A DNA stretch of 64,000 bases from Osedax fenrisi (lineage: Eukaryota; Annelida; Polychaeta; Sabellida; Siboglinidae): assembly GCA_964019155.1 (NCBI GenBank), contig OZ025246.1, positions 5,010,066 through 5,074,065 on the forward strand, read 5' to 3'. The notes beneath the pieces were generated by a model, which saw only the letters and a list, made by a program, of their open reading frames with translations, was not told where the DNA came from and searched no databases. A program made the position numbers and the translations under genes. Positions within the stretch are counted from its first letter, which is position 1; every line of letters begins with the position of its first letter. Below, piece by piece: positions 25,746 to 47,941 of the stretch.

Positions 25746-27898
25746 TTACCGTACCTAGGTTCCGGATCTAGATATGATCCAGGAATCGAACTACCCGGAG
25801 AAAAAGGCGAAGGTTCTCGGCTCTATGACGGTGGCTACGGCCGCGATATGCATGACTAGCTTCGTGGTTTATTTCTCAATCGTAGCGGTTAGCTGTGATT
25901 GATATACTGATCGTAGATACGTATAGATATATAACTGCCTATGTGGCTTGGTTGGTTAAGGTGTCAGACACACGAGCAGTCCCAGCAAACAGTCTATTTG
26001 GCTGCTATTAATTTGTCATGCTATTATGCTGCTATTATGCTGCCATGATGCTAATATTATGCTGCTATTATTAGAAATTAATAGCAGCATAATGGCAGCA
26101 TAATATCACAATGTAAACATTTGAGGATCTAGAATATTCTGTTATGCTGTTATTATGCTGCTCTTACTGTTTGCTGGGGTAGAACGATGGTTCTAGCCCC
26201 GTCCGGATCATTAAAATATATATTAAAACCTTATGGCTATTCTTTTCGAAAAGTAGCAGCGAATCTTTTAACTTGGAATACATAAAGGAAGAGTTCATTA
26301 TATTAATAAATAAGTATCTGATTTTATGTATATATAGCTCAAATAATATGAATACCTAATTATAATATCCTATAAAAATGTTATTTAACTAAATATAATC
26401 TTTTTTTAATCAATTAATAAATTAAATAAATGTTGATGTAATCAAATTAATATTGCAAAATATATGTCTTATTCATGCAAAACAAAATTGAAAAAATAAA
26501 ATTTCCATAATATACCTTTGAATTATGATGTTAATCTAAAAGCATCTATATTATATTTATACAAAATTAAACGGTAACGTATGATTATATTTAATGGCGC
26601 AATCTTATCTCCTATTGCCATCGCGAAGTAAAGATCCCAAGTAGCTAGGCATTCCCAATACACTACTACTAGCAAGATATAACGGTCCCTCCCCCCGTTA
26701 CGCCCCCTATCCCAGACACGCCCCCCCACGGTAATGCCCCTCTAATATTACGTAATACACCGATTACAGAGAACCCATTTCATAAGTGACACTAGCCAGG
26801 ACGTGTCAACTCTACTTCTACTTCCGGGGATGATGAACTTGCTGGTTAGGTTGTGTCAGCGTTGTGTACGTCATGCACGCTGTATATACCACGCCATGCA
26901 TGAATGAATGAATGAATGAATGAATGAATGAATGAATGAATGAATGAATGAATGAATGAATGAATGAATGCATGAATTAATGAATGAATGAATGAATGAA
27001 TTAATGAATGTATAGTATTTATTTTACTTATACATACATAATTGAAACACATGAAATATGGATGCAATACAATGTAGTTATATATTAGTACAACATATCT
27101 ATACACGTAAATATATACCTATACACATATCTATACGTCGTACAGTGTAAGTTTAAGTATTCATTAACATAGATAGATATAGAAGTTCACTGAACTTAAA
27201 GATAGATCTACTTGTCAGCAAAATTAAAGGGTGAACAGCAAGCATAGTAATAAAATAAAGTAATATAAAAGTAAGCTAATTCGAAAGACAGAATTCGAAG
27301 CAGTCGATATCTGGCTATGAACATCGGCCCTCATTTCCCGGATGTATTGTGTACTAAATGTTACATGGTTTAGACACTTCCAATAACTTGTTTATGGAAG
27401 TTTTCGGACGTGCTACGAGTGTAATGTATTTATTGTGAAAAAAGGAATTTCTTGCGCTTTGACTTGAATATTAAAGTTTAATAAATTGATCGGATATAGT
27501 GTGGGAAATAATTTTAAATTTTTGGAGCATGGATGGAGACAGATTTATGTCGGGCAGATGTTAAATTTACGTAGTTTTTAATTCGAATTTGTTATTTATC
27601 TTTGTTCATATGTGTGATGTGCGCGGTGTGTAATTCGCTCTTTACAACCGTATAGCTCGCACCGGTGTGCGCGCTCATATGATATATCTATAATTATAAC
27701 CATTTAAATTATAAATAGTAATAGTTATTGTAGAAATATATAATTTGTATGTATCGCTATATATTAATTTTCAATATTATAAATACATATGTGTGTATGT
27801 GTGTGTGTGTGTATGTGTGTATGTGTGTATGTGTGTGTGTTGTACACTACAATTTTTGATTTTTCATTCATCTAGGCTTTTAAGCCAACTCTGACTAT

Positions 27899-27950
<52 letters not shown>

Positions 27951-28495
27951 ATATTATTTGTCAACTTTAGCAATATCCTTTCTAAACCTATGATTAAAAC
28001 ATTACACATCACTGATATAAAATATTCTTAATTTAATAGCAATCATCACATTATATTACCTATCACAATAGATTGCGAGTTCGGGAGTTATAGCGATAAA
28101 AGCCGCTAAAAACCCATCCACTAAAACGGTTAGCGAACAATTGTAAATCTAAACAATGACTAATAAGTGTTATTGACATATAAATATCCCTTTGTCGGCA
28201 GTATATATATAACTGACTATGTTGCTCAGTTGGCTAAGGCGTCAGACACACAAGCAGTAGGACACTGATTCATGTCCCTTCCGGAACATTAAAATAGATT
28301 TTAAAATAATATTTAGAAATGATCTTATATAATTGTATATAAATAAATAATCGGCTCTCGTTAAAACCATGGATGTCTTAATATGAGAGCATCTTTGAAG
28401 GGACATTATAGTAAAATGGTTAAAGTGAAAACTTAATCTTAGTTCCTGGAAGAGAGGAAAGGACTTTACATAAAAAAATAACAATAACTATAACA

Positions 28496-28534
<39 letters not shown>

Positions 28535-28617
28535 CTGTGTAAATCTTGCAGCAGCTAATAGCTTTGAAAGCCAATTGTATATGCTAATAAACCAATTATT
28601 ACCATTATCATAATAAT

Positions 28618-28652
<35 letters not shown>

Positions 28653-31600
28653 AGTAGCCATCTATAAATTAAAATTATAGACTTATATATGACTACGTCG
28701 CTATTAATACTACTACACCTTACACATCTACCACTACACCTCACACCACTACTACTACACCCCTACATCTCTACCACTACAACCCTCACCCCTACCCCCC
28801 CCCACCCCACAGATAACCCCAGTACTAGTGGTCAACGTTATATCCTCAGTGGTCACTTTCATATCGTTCAACATCACTATCATAGTGATTCTGTCCACTA
28901 GGAATATACTTCAAGTAAGTTAAACCGGTCAAGCGCTGGTCAATATTATCCGAAATATATATTATTGATATCGAATTTATTAACTATATTGTAAAGCATA
29001 ATTATATACATATAATTATATGTGTATCTACTGTAAATATTCTAATTTATCAAGCCTAATAAATCGGGTCTAATAAATAGGTCCAAATGTATCCAGCCTA
29101 ATAAATCGGGTCTACTTTATGTACGGCGTATACTGCCTATAGGAAGCAAATTATATCTTACAAATTATACTATAGTGGCATCAAAAAATCACATAATTAT
29201 ATAATAACTTCGCTATCAATATCTGTGTCATCTGAACGGCTTAATGTTATATATGATATATGTGTATTGCACGGTGTAAACACATGACGTCACACCCGCT
29301 CTAACATAAATGACGTAACAGTTAGCGTTACTGTACGTGATTATCTGCTGTCTGTTCGTCACGATGATTACGCAACTCTACCTACTAGCGATAGCAAGCG
29401 CCGCCGTGTGCTGTAAGTCTAACGTTCAACCGGTTAGTCATCACCCCCCGATAGTAACGCCACCACCCCCGATATTACAGCCACCCCGATATTACCGCCT
29501 ATATCTACGATATTATAGCTACGATCCCCGATATTACTGACCCCACCCCGGTATACCGCCATCACCCCGATACGCCACCACATCATCCGATAGTACCGCC
29601 ACCACCCCCGATAGTACCGCCACCACGCCCGATAGTACCGCCACCACGCCCGATAGTACCGCCACCACCCCCGATAGTACCGCCACCACGCCCGATAGTA
29701 ACGGCACCACCCCCGATAATACCGCCACCACGCCCGATAGTAACGGCACCACCCCCGATAGTACCGCCACCACGCCCGATAGTAACGGCACCACCCCCGA
29801 TAGTACCGCCACCACGCCCGATAGTAACGGCACCACCCCCGATAGTACCGCCACCACGCCCGATAGTAACGGAACCACCCCCGATAGTACCGCCACCACG
29901 CCCGATAGTAACTGCACCACCCCCGATAGTACCGCCACCACGGCCGATAGTAACGGCACCACCCCCGATAGTACCGCCACCACGCCCGATAGTAACGACA
30001 CCACCCCCGATAGTACCGCCACCACGCCCGATAGTAACGGCACCACCCCCGATAATACCGCCACCACGCCCGATAGTAACGGCACCACCCCCGATAGTAC
30101 CGCCACCACGCCCGATAGTAACGGCACCACCCCCGATAGTACCGCCACTACGCCCGATAGTAACGACACCACCCCCGATAGTACCGCCACCACGCCCGAT
30201 AGTAACGACACCACCCCCGATAGTACCGCCACCACGCCCGATAGTAACGACACCACCCCCGATAGTACCGCCACCACGCCCGATAGAACGGCACCACCCC
30301 CGATAATACCGCCACCACGCCCGATAGTAACGGCACCACCCCCGATAGTACCGCCACCACGCCCGATAGAACGGCACCACCCCCGATAATACCGCTACCA
30401 CGCCCGATAGTAACGGCACCACCCCCGATAGTACCGCCACCACGCCCGATAGAACGGCACCACCCCCGATAATACCGCCACCACGCCCGATAGTAACGGC
30501 ACCACCCCCGATAGTACCGCCACCACGCCCGATAGTAACGGCACCACCCCCGATAGTACCGCCACCACGCCCGATAGTAACGACACCACCCCCGATAGTA
30601 CCGCCACCACGCCCGATAGAACGGCACCACCCCCGATAATACCGCCACCATGCCCGATAGTAACGGCACCACCCCCGATAGTACCGCCACCACGCCCGAT
30701 AGAACGGCACCACCCCCGATAATACCGCCACCACGCCCGATAGTAACGGCACCACCCCCGATAGTACCGCCACCACGCCCGATAGAACGGCACCATCCCC
30801 GATAGTACCGCCACCACGCCCAATAGTAACGGCACCACCCCCGATAGTACCGCCACCACGCCCGATAGTAACGGCACCACCCCCGATAGTACCGCCACCA
30901 CGCCCGATAGAACGGCACCACCCCCGATAATACCGCCACCACACCCGATAGTAACGGCACCACCCCCGATAGTACCGCCACCACGCCCGATAGAACGGCA
31001 CCACCCCCGATAATACCGCCACCACGCCCGATAGTAACGGCACCACCCCCGATAGTACCGCCACCACGCCCGATAGAACGGCACCACCCCCGATAATACC
31101 GCCACCACGCCCGATAGAACGGCACCACCCCCGATAATACCGCCACCACGCCCGATAGTAACGGCACCACCCCCGATAGTAATGCTAATACCCCAATATC
31201 ACTGATACTACCCCGATATAAGCATCCCTTACACGCCAGCTACATCGGTATATTTAAGTCACCCCTATACTATCAGCACCCCTCTTCTGTTATCCTAATT
31301 ATTACATAGGTTAAGTACCTCTAATAAACCGATACATGACAACCCCTCGTATATATATATATATATATATATATAAGAATTCTATTATATATACCTAGTA
31401 TTACCTATAATATAATATATTAATTACTATATTGATATTGCATATCTACTTCCTATTTCAATATTATTACTGTCGGTAATCATCTGAACAGATGGTGTCT
31501 TATACGCGGCATCCTTCGAATGTTCCCACCTTCGGAGTACAGGTTTTTAGTTCAAGGGTCGGGGTTAAGAGTCACGGGTCAATGTAAATATATTCATAAT

Positions 31601-31756
31601 ACAAGCTATAATAATAATATAGTTTATTTAAATTTGCGTTTACATGACGCACGTCTTGTTATGGGTAATTTAAATTATAATAAGTTCAAATATGTATTCA
31701 CATATTTATTTGTTTGAATAATACAAATATATGTCAAATGAAAAACATAATTTATA

Positions 31757-31806
<50 letters not shown>

Positions 31807-32057
31807 AGTAGTATACTCACAAACAATGAACACATGATGCAATAAACATTACGCAATGACTCACACACGTTGATTGACAGTCGATAAACTACATGAACTA
31901 CCATCAAGGAACTGCACCCCCTCCCGTCCCCGTCGTACCGGCTTACGTAGCGCCCGCACCCTCGATCGCTTCGGGTTCTGGCCCGACGGTCTTAGGCGCT
32001 TCAGGTTCTAACCCGACCGTCTACCCGGATGACTCATCGCTACCTACGAAATACTAG
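22076..32057 (+). CDS. Gene B: CD20/MS4A-like four-span membrane protein, tandem paralog of A
   Basis: Coding exons: 22076-22105, 25759-25887, 26770-26844, 28072-28128, 28813-28914, 29322-29432, 31492-31542, 31881-32057. Every exon has exactly the length of its gene A counterpart and all junctions are phase 0, giving 243 residues. It starts MTSTRGITMQ. Spans 1-4 fall at the same places; span 2 ends SSGVIAIKAAK, and exon 6, the most conserved (33 of 37 identical), ends AAVCCKSNVQP. The Pro-rich tail keeps SLPTKY at its end, so the PPxY motif of A has lost its second proline, which should abolish canonical WW binding. The donor of exon 7 (gtttttag) is weak; the boundary rests on alignment with A. 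Introns are longer than in A because of SINEs, a MITE nested in a SINE, and a 1.6-kb minisatellite. Confidence 0.8.
22541..22702 (-). mobile_element. tRNA-derived SINE, 5'-truncated (gene B intron 1)
   Basis: Minus-strand copy carrying ATAAATGATCGGCTCTCGTT, CATGAGAGCGG, TTCATCTAAGTTCCTGG and GAAAGGAGTTCACCAAAT. The tRNA-like head is absent. Confidence 0.75.
22976..23048. repeat. (AT)n microsatellite
   Basis: About 36 AT units in gene B intron 1. Confidence 0.9.
23646..23926 (+). mobile_element. tRNA-derived SINE, diverged (gene B intron 1)
   Basis: A degraded head (GATTCGGTTGGAGAATACGT), a B-box-like GATTCAATTCCAGTCCGG, a body with TTTCGGCTCTCATTAAAACC, and a tail of AATAAC units running into (AT)n. 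Confidence 0.7.
24196..24268. repeat. (AT)n microsatellite
   Basis: About 36 AT units in gene B intron 1; unbroken except at its edges. Confidence 0.9.
25430..25700. repeat. Local tandem duplication upstream of gene B exon 2
   Basis: A unit of roughly 80-110 bp with the core GTAATAGAAGAACGATAATA, then TAAATATAAACGAACCATAT, occurs three times, separated by (AT)n runs of different length. Gene A has a single copy of the core at about 7049-7100, so the tandem copies arose after the A/B split. Confidence 0.75.
25933..26222 (+). mobile_element. tRNA-derived SINE interrupted by a MITE (gene B intron 2)
   Basis: The head TGTGGCTTGGTTGGTTAAGG...CACGAGCAGT (25933-25980) continues after the MITE as AGAACGATGGTTCTAGCCCC (26181 on). 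The SINE is 3'-truncated. Sequence after about 26225 matches gene A intron 2 near 8580 where no SINE is present, so both insertions happened in B after the duplication. Confidence 0.75.
25981..26178. mobile_element. MITE with CCCAGCAAACAG termini, nested in a SINE
   Basis: 198 bp, starting CCCAGCAAACAG and ending CTGTTTGCTGGG, with the same ATAATAGCAGCAT interior as the 10109-10265 copy. The interrupted SINE reads GCAGT before and GTAGAAC after, implying a GT target duplication of about 2 bp, or 3 bp if the TIR edge differs. Confidence 0.8.
26900..27010. repeat. (TGAA)n microsatellite in gene B intron 3
   Basis: About 27 units of ATGA/TGAA with one ATTAATGA interruption. Expanded relative to the gene A counterpart (9138-9188). 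Confidence 0.9.
27165..27655 (-). mobile_element. 3' fragment of a CR1-group LINE (gene B intron 3)
   Basis: Minus-strand translation gives SARHKSVSIHAPKI, a stop, NYFPHYIRSI and LIFKSKRKKFLFSQ. This fits the C-terminal motif of CR1/L2-type ORF2 proteins (F-x-x-x-A-P-K-x-W-N-x-L-P...FK-x-K-x-K). The 3' end near 27170-27200 bears the AAGTTC...GAACTT stem-loop shared with 17.1 and 51.3 kb. Several stops; inactive. Confidence 0.6.
28211..28499 (+). mobile_element. tRNA-derived SINE (gene B intron 4)
   Basis: Head GTTGCTCAGTTGGCTAAGGC, B-box region GATTCATGTCCC, body with AATCGGCTCTCGTTAAAACC, end GGAAAGGACTTTACATAAAA and (TAACAA)n followed by (AT)n. Full length. Confidence 0.8.
29570..31180. 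repeat. 1.6-kb C-rich minisatellite in gene B intron 6
   Basis: Two alternating 21-bp subunits, CACCACCCCCGATAGTACCG(C) and CACCACGCCCGATAGTAACG(G), form a 42-bp unit. Variants carry GATAATACC or a 2-bp loss giving GATAGAACGG; these recur in order, so a longer higher-order repeat exists in the second half (about 30280-31140). Long open frames on the minus strand are a product of the repeat and not genes. The array lies between exons 6 and 7; its seed repeats start within about 10 bp of the donor. Confidence 0.9.
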
Positions 32058-32400
32058 TGGTCATGCGCGTGACGCCAGTGACACCGTGACACTAATGAAC
32101 ACCGGTGACACCATCGACACTAGAATATTCCCAGTAACCAATACGTTATGATAGCGCGCATTGAATGGGCAACATGTGTAGGTTATGCTATACGATGTAC
32201 GCATTTGTACGCGATATTATGAGATTATTCGTTACTCGGTTATCGCGTTATTCGCGTAACCCATAGTTATTGTGACACTATTTACGCCATTGAAATATCA
32301 CGTTACGATAGAACTATTCGATATGACGTCATCGATAGTACAGCGGCGTCATTATTTTTCTATTATTGTTAATAAATTATATATATAACATTATTTTAAG
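32058..32400 (+). promoter_or_regulatory. Gene B 3' UTR with candidate poly(A) signal
   Basis: Follows the stop at 32055-32057. AATAAA at 32371-32376 is the first signal. No clear match to the gene A 3' UTR was seen, so the duplication may have ended near the stop or this part diverged. Confidence 0.4.
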
Positions 32401-33026
32401 TCGGTTTTATTTATATATATATATATATATACATTTATTTAGAATTTATTTTATAAAACTATTCTTTGTATACAAACTATAGGTATTGTTCACATATAAT
32501 ATACACATAATATTAGTGAATGATACACATTATATACGTCATATGCACTAAATATATATGTGTATAATGAATACAATACATATATAGTCATAAGATAGAG
32601 AATAGTAGGATATTTTAATCTAAAATAAAGTATATTAATTTACATTTAAATTTCAATATATAGAATTTAAATCTAAGTATTAATTATATTCAATATGGTA
32701 GGGTGTGTATATGTATAGGGTGGTAGGGTGTCTATGGTAGGGTATGTATAAAACATATATATTATCAGCTATATTGGCAGGTATATGACCTTTATATTAC
32801 ATATATATAGATGTATTGTTTTCTATTATGTAATTATTTGTTATAAGGTTAAGAATGCATACGACGCGAGAAAGTATTGTTTAATAAACAAATAAAATCA
32901 TAGTTTATTAAATTGGACACCTTAAGTTAGTTTTAAGTTATAAAGGAGCATAACATTTAGCATTATCATGATAATAATTCTATATATTACATTATCGTCA
33001 TAGTTTTAAATCTTGATTCAAATATT

Positions 33027-33081
<55 letters not shown>

Positions 33082-33309
33082 CATTATACATATCGTATAT
33101 AATACATCGTTGATAAATAAACATTACATGTGTTAACACTAACGATGTTAGCGACACTCGTCATTCATAATTTAAGTTGCTGTGTATACATCAATATCAT
33201 ATATCATGTCACAAAGTCATAATACCATATCGTATATAAATAAGATTTGCTACTCGGTGTTTAATGAACAGATACAAATAGACATATAAACACACGTCAT
33301 TTGAAACTT
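32401..33309. other. B-C intergenic, no recognised gene
   Basis: AT-rich, with (AT)n at about 33029-33074 and a 3-copy TAGGGTGTGTAT / TAGGGTGTCTAT direct repeat near 32698-32750. Confidence 0.4.
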
Positions 33310-33606
33310 CCTCTTTGGCTCAGTTGGCTAAGGCGTCAGACACACAAGCAGTAGGACGCGGGTTCAAGCCCCGTCCGGATCATTAAAATAGGTCTTAAAA
33401 TAATATTTAGAAGTTATATTATATATATGTATATATATAATTATGTATAAATAAATGATCGGATCTCGTTAAAACCATGGATGCCTTAACATGAGGGCGA
33501 CTTCGAAGTTACATTATAGCCATATATGGTTATAAGTTAAAACTTCATCTAAGTTCCTGAAAGGACTACACCAACATACAAATAATGAATAAAAATAACA
33601 ATATAT
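33310..33606 (+). mobile_element. tRNA-derived SINE, best-preserved copy
   Basis: The polymerase III A box TGGCTCAGTTGG (33316-33327) and B box GGTTCAAGCCC (33361-33371) are intact. The body contains AATGATCGGATCTCGTTAAA, GAGGGCGACTTCGAAG, TTCATCTAAGTTCCTG and GAAAGGACTACACCAA, with an (AATAAC)n tail. A true tRNA gene is unlikely because the head continues straight into the SINE body and lacks a paired acceptor stem. Confidence 0.85.
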
Positions 33607-34841
33607 AAGCTATATATATATATGATATATAGGATATAAATAGATATATATTAATGACGTTGTATTAATTAAAATCGCATACAAAGTTAATGCGCGCAAC
33701 ACCAACCATACGATACTGGTGGTGGTGGTAAATATAACCTTAACCGTTGATTTATCGCAGACGTGAAATCATAATTCGTGTACGCTTTCGTAATTCGTCC
33801 GTTAATAGATCTATGATTAATGTACGACCTCATTGTCTTTGTAGTTTTTATTAAACTGCGGTGCACACAGTACCTGAACTTTATTGCTCACGATGAAAAC
33901 TGTCTCTCCTATATCGTATACGAGGACCTACACCTAAACACACACAAACACGACTGCACGCAGATATCGTTAATCGTTCAGTGTGTGTGTATGTTTAAAT
34001 AGTACTGATGAGCAACTTAAAATGTATTAGTTGATACCCGTATTTATTCTAAGAAAATTGTTATTATTGAATTTAAATATACATTATTTTAGTAATAGTT
34101 TAATATCGAGTATAGCCAAATACTAAAAGGTAAGAATTGCACTGTTTAGATATCCACTAATTTAGTTAACTAATTGTATACGTATTTAATTATTTATTAA
34201 TCGAAAATATACTTAATATTATACTTCTTTAAATAAAACATGTTGTAATAACTATAGTATAGCATTGCATAACATATCACTCTTTTCATATTCAGATTTG
34301 AATAGATAGATATATACCTTTATGACCCGGAATATCCTCGATATATCTATAATATAACGTAAAGCCGCTATGTATCTTTATGTCTAATAGTTTAGACTTT
34401 GAACATACCCATAGGCTATACATTGTAGTATGCATATTATTAATGATAACCTGGGTATATTAAAACATCAGTTAGTGACGATATAACTATGTCCTTCACA
34501 CATTAATAATATAACTGTATTAATATAGTAACGTATAAGGAAATTATTATAGCATCACTAGATAATATGGTTTCTAGTAATTGCTTTATTTTCATAATAT
34601 AAAGTGACTTTTATATTATATATGTACCTATTCATTATTAATAATTAATTATGATAATTCTAATATTATACTATTGAATATAAATATATATAATATTGAA
34701 TTAATATGTTTATAAAAAGTAATACATTTAGTGATCATTCATATATTAGATAATATTATAATAGCATTTAGGTATATTATGAATAAATAATATTACATTA
34801 ATAAAAATCATTATACATATTTATAATTTATTTAAAAACAG
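33607..34841. other. Upstream region of gene C
   Basis: A promoter for C would be expected here. No block resembling the A/B promoter was found. A GGTGGTGGTGGT run lies near 33720 and several short AT-rich inverted repeats follow. A 60-codon frame at 33820-34002 is not supported. Confidence 0.35.
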
Positions 34842-45073
<10,232 letters not shown>

Positions 45074-45075
<2 letters not shown>

Positions 45076-45078
45076 TAA

Positions 45079-45079
<1 letters not shown>
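45074..45079 (+). promoter_or_regulatory. AATAAA overlapping the gene C stop codon
   Basis: The stop TAA (45073-45075) is read together with TAATAAA, placing a canonical poly(A) signal on the stop itself. If used, the 3' UTR would be only about 20 nt. Another AATAAA-type site lies near 45527. Confidence 0.35.
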
Positions 45080-45120
<41 letters not shown>

Positions 45121-45586
45121 TAGTTATGTGTATATAATAATTAATCAATGCATTGTCATATATATTATTTATTGTGATGATTTCATACGACTATTACATA
45201 TAATACACGTATTGTTTCCTTTTGTGTTCTATAATATTTATAGTATACATACGTGATTGAACGCTATTAGGTTGCCCTGAATTGTAGTATTTGTATAATT
45301 GATCCAGTAAAGTATCCGGTTATAAATGCATACGAATGTATTATTTATATTTATATTTTTAAATCGCAAAATTATGATAAATGTATGTACGCATTATCCG
45401 ACTTATTTATTAATTTATAATTATACTACTATGAGTATTATATTCTATAAATATCATTATATATATAAGTATATATTATAATTATATTATAATATCATTA
45501 TATATATATTATTATTTTATATTTGTTAAATAAATATATAAATATAAATAACAATATATCCATTATTTATCAAATAATATGTACAT

Positions 45587-45596
<10 letters not shown>

Positions 45597-45651
<55 letters not shown>
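45597..45651. repeat. (AT)n microsatellite
   Basis: About 27 AT units preceded by a short (AC)n. Confidence 0.9.
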
Positions 45652-45654
<3 letters not shown>

Positions 45655-46293
45655 CCTATAATACACAATAATAATACTACGAATAATAGTAAGGGTTGAT
45701 TCGTTTATCATTGATATTATAAATAAGTATCCAAGTAACGCATATAAGTTTACACACACACTCATAGTGTGCGAGTCATAGTGTGCGACGCACACAGATG
45801 CACATACAACCATATATATCGTGTATTTGTATACAAATACACGTATATACGATGATGATGATGATGATGATATGCTGATGATGATGATGATGCTGATGAT
45901 TATTATGATGATGATGATGATGATGATGCTGATGATGATGATGCTGATAATTATCAGCAGCGTTATTAGCAGCGTTATTAGTTATAACGATGATTATTAT
46001 GATAATATGAGATGGAATATTTTCAATATTTACAATAGTCGGAAGCCTTCGATAGTACGATATTTAAATAATAAGCACATAATAATAAAGAAATACAAAT
46101 TAATAACGAAACACTAACCATATAAAGATAATACTATTTAGAGAGATCGTATTACACGAAGAACAACTTAATTATTTTAGATCGCGAATCCAGATACGAT
46201 TTAAGGCACTTTTATAGAATGTATTTGAGGTGGGGAGCAACTCCATATATGGTTGGCGAACGGATGGTGAATTCCGGGCTAGAGACTGATGAT

Positions 46294-46334
46294 AAGGGTA
46301 GTGCACTACCCTTAGCATACATGTATGCTAAGGG
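46294..46334. repeat. Two overlapping perfect palindromes
   Basis: Palindrome 1 is AAGGGTAGTGCACTACCCTT (46294-46313). Palindrome 2 is 26 bp (46309-46334), centred on ACATGT, with arms beginning CCCTTAGCAT. They share CCCTT, so only one can fold at a time. GATAAGGGT recurs several times just downstream (46340-46380). Confidence 0.9.
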
Positions 46335-46426
46335 CACACTATAAGGGTACTGGTGATAAGGGTGACTCATGATAAGGGTGTACACGACAGTAGAATAACC
46401 GGCAGCACGCATGCGTATTGTAACAT

Positions 46427-46471
<45 letters not shown>

Positions 46472-46888
46472 GAGGTGAAAGAATATTGTTATGTATGTAT
46501 GATAGAGCGAGTTTAATATTTTCTATAGAAAGGTAACCAATACGTGAGGTTTGATAGGTTGTAATATTAGCGAATATGTGTGCTAACGAAAGATATGTAT
46601 ACACAACATAAAGAACTCGCCATATATACGTTAATTGTTTGATAATATATTGATTATAATGTAAATTCGTATCAAACAATTCATTTATTAAATGTTAAAA
46701 CTATATTTTAAATAATATTAATATGATGAAAACTAAGTTTTTAATTACTATATATTGTGATATAGGTACTTTAATACATATAATATATAACATAGCAATA
46801 GAAACATTGGTTTTAAATACAATATATTATAGATGTATCTATGAGGTGACTTTATAAAGTCTAAATTATATTGAATTTAATTTAATAT

Positions 46889-47776
46889 AGGGAGGTAACC
46901 GAATAGCAACACTCTCGGTATCTCAGAAACCATAAATTCTACAAAAAAAAATGTTTAATGAATACAATATGTATAATTATATAAATAGTCTAAAAAGTAT
47001 TTTTTTTTTTTAATTATTCAAAATATTGCTGATATATCCAATAAACTGATTTTTGTATTACGTTTTTAAATGTATGAAAACAAATGTCAACTTAAAACCT
47101 TCTCAAGAATATACAAATGTATCGATATAAAATATAATATAATATTATTAAAAAATAAAGCATTCTAAAATTATATATATAATTGCTATATTTTGTATCA
47201 AATATTAATTAAGTTATAAGCATATATCTAGAGGTCATATAAGTTCATAATACGGACACTCTATATGTCTTAATACGGACACCCTATAATCAATCAGCGC
47301 GAGGCGTATGAACTATTCTGATTTTCATAAAAATCGTGTGTGTTATAATATTAATACCACCAATAAAGATAAATCTAAAATTGTTATTATTTAGATACTT
47401 AAATTATTAATTAAAAACATAATAAAAAAATAAATTATTAACTAATTAAATTAGAATCAAATTAATTATATTAATTATATTAATAAAATTAATTATAAAT
47501 AATGTAATTGTAATTTTTCTGATTGATTCATCAATAATATATAGTTTATCTAGTGGTATATAGGGTGTCCATATTATAACACAGGGTGTCCGTATTCGGA
47601 CATGGGTACCGAATACGGACACCAATGTATCTATGGAAAAATAAAATTGTAAAATAACAATAATATCTATAATCATGTAATATTAATATATTGTAATTTG
47701 TGAATAAAAATAATGAGTCATAAAATGTTAAGACCATGTATTGTTAAAGGGTCCGTATTAGGTTACTTTCCCCTAC
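46889..47776. mobile_element. Candidate non-autonomous inverted-repeat element
   Basis: The left end TAGGGAGGTAACCGAATAG and the right end, read inverted, TAGGGGAAAGTAACCTAATA, form imperfect terminal repeats. Inside, AATACGGACACCC or its complement occurs about six times (near 47251, 47271, 47567, 47586, 47613, 47750), concentrated towards the right end. No transposase frame is present. TA dinucleotides at both outer edges are compatible with a TA target site. Superfamily unknown. Confidence 0.5.
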
Positions 47777-47842
47777 AATAAAAACATTGTTGTATGAAAC
47801 TGAAATTTAAATCTATTTTAATAGTATCGATACTATAGTATA

Positions 47843-47941
<99 letters not shown>

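Larger units (their letters stand above)
45076..46880. other. C-D intergenic, part 1
   Basis: Holds (AT)n at 45597-45651, an ATG/GAT trinucleotide run (about 45850-45955), overlapping palindromes at 46294-46334 and (AT)n at 46433-46467. A 155-codon minus-strand frame (46679-46212) runs through the microsatellite and is not supported as a gene. Confidence 0.5.

Noticed and set aside
29534..31170. Gly/Val/Arg-rich proteins of 240-490 residues on the minus strand
   Set aside because: Several frames are open at once because the minisatellite unit (21/42 bp) is a multiple of three and lacks stops; the sense gene here is B intron 6.
33310..33385. tRNA gene
   Set aside because: A and B boxes are good, but the same head recurs in about ten SINE copies, runs directly into the SINE body and lacks a paired acceptor stem.
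46212..46679. 155-codon minus-strand gene
   Set aside because: Composed partly of an (AT)n-coded Tyr-Ile run, contains the palindromes, and shows no splice sites, repeat-free core or family resemblance.
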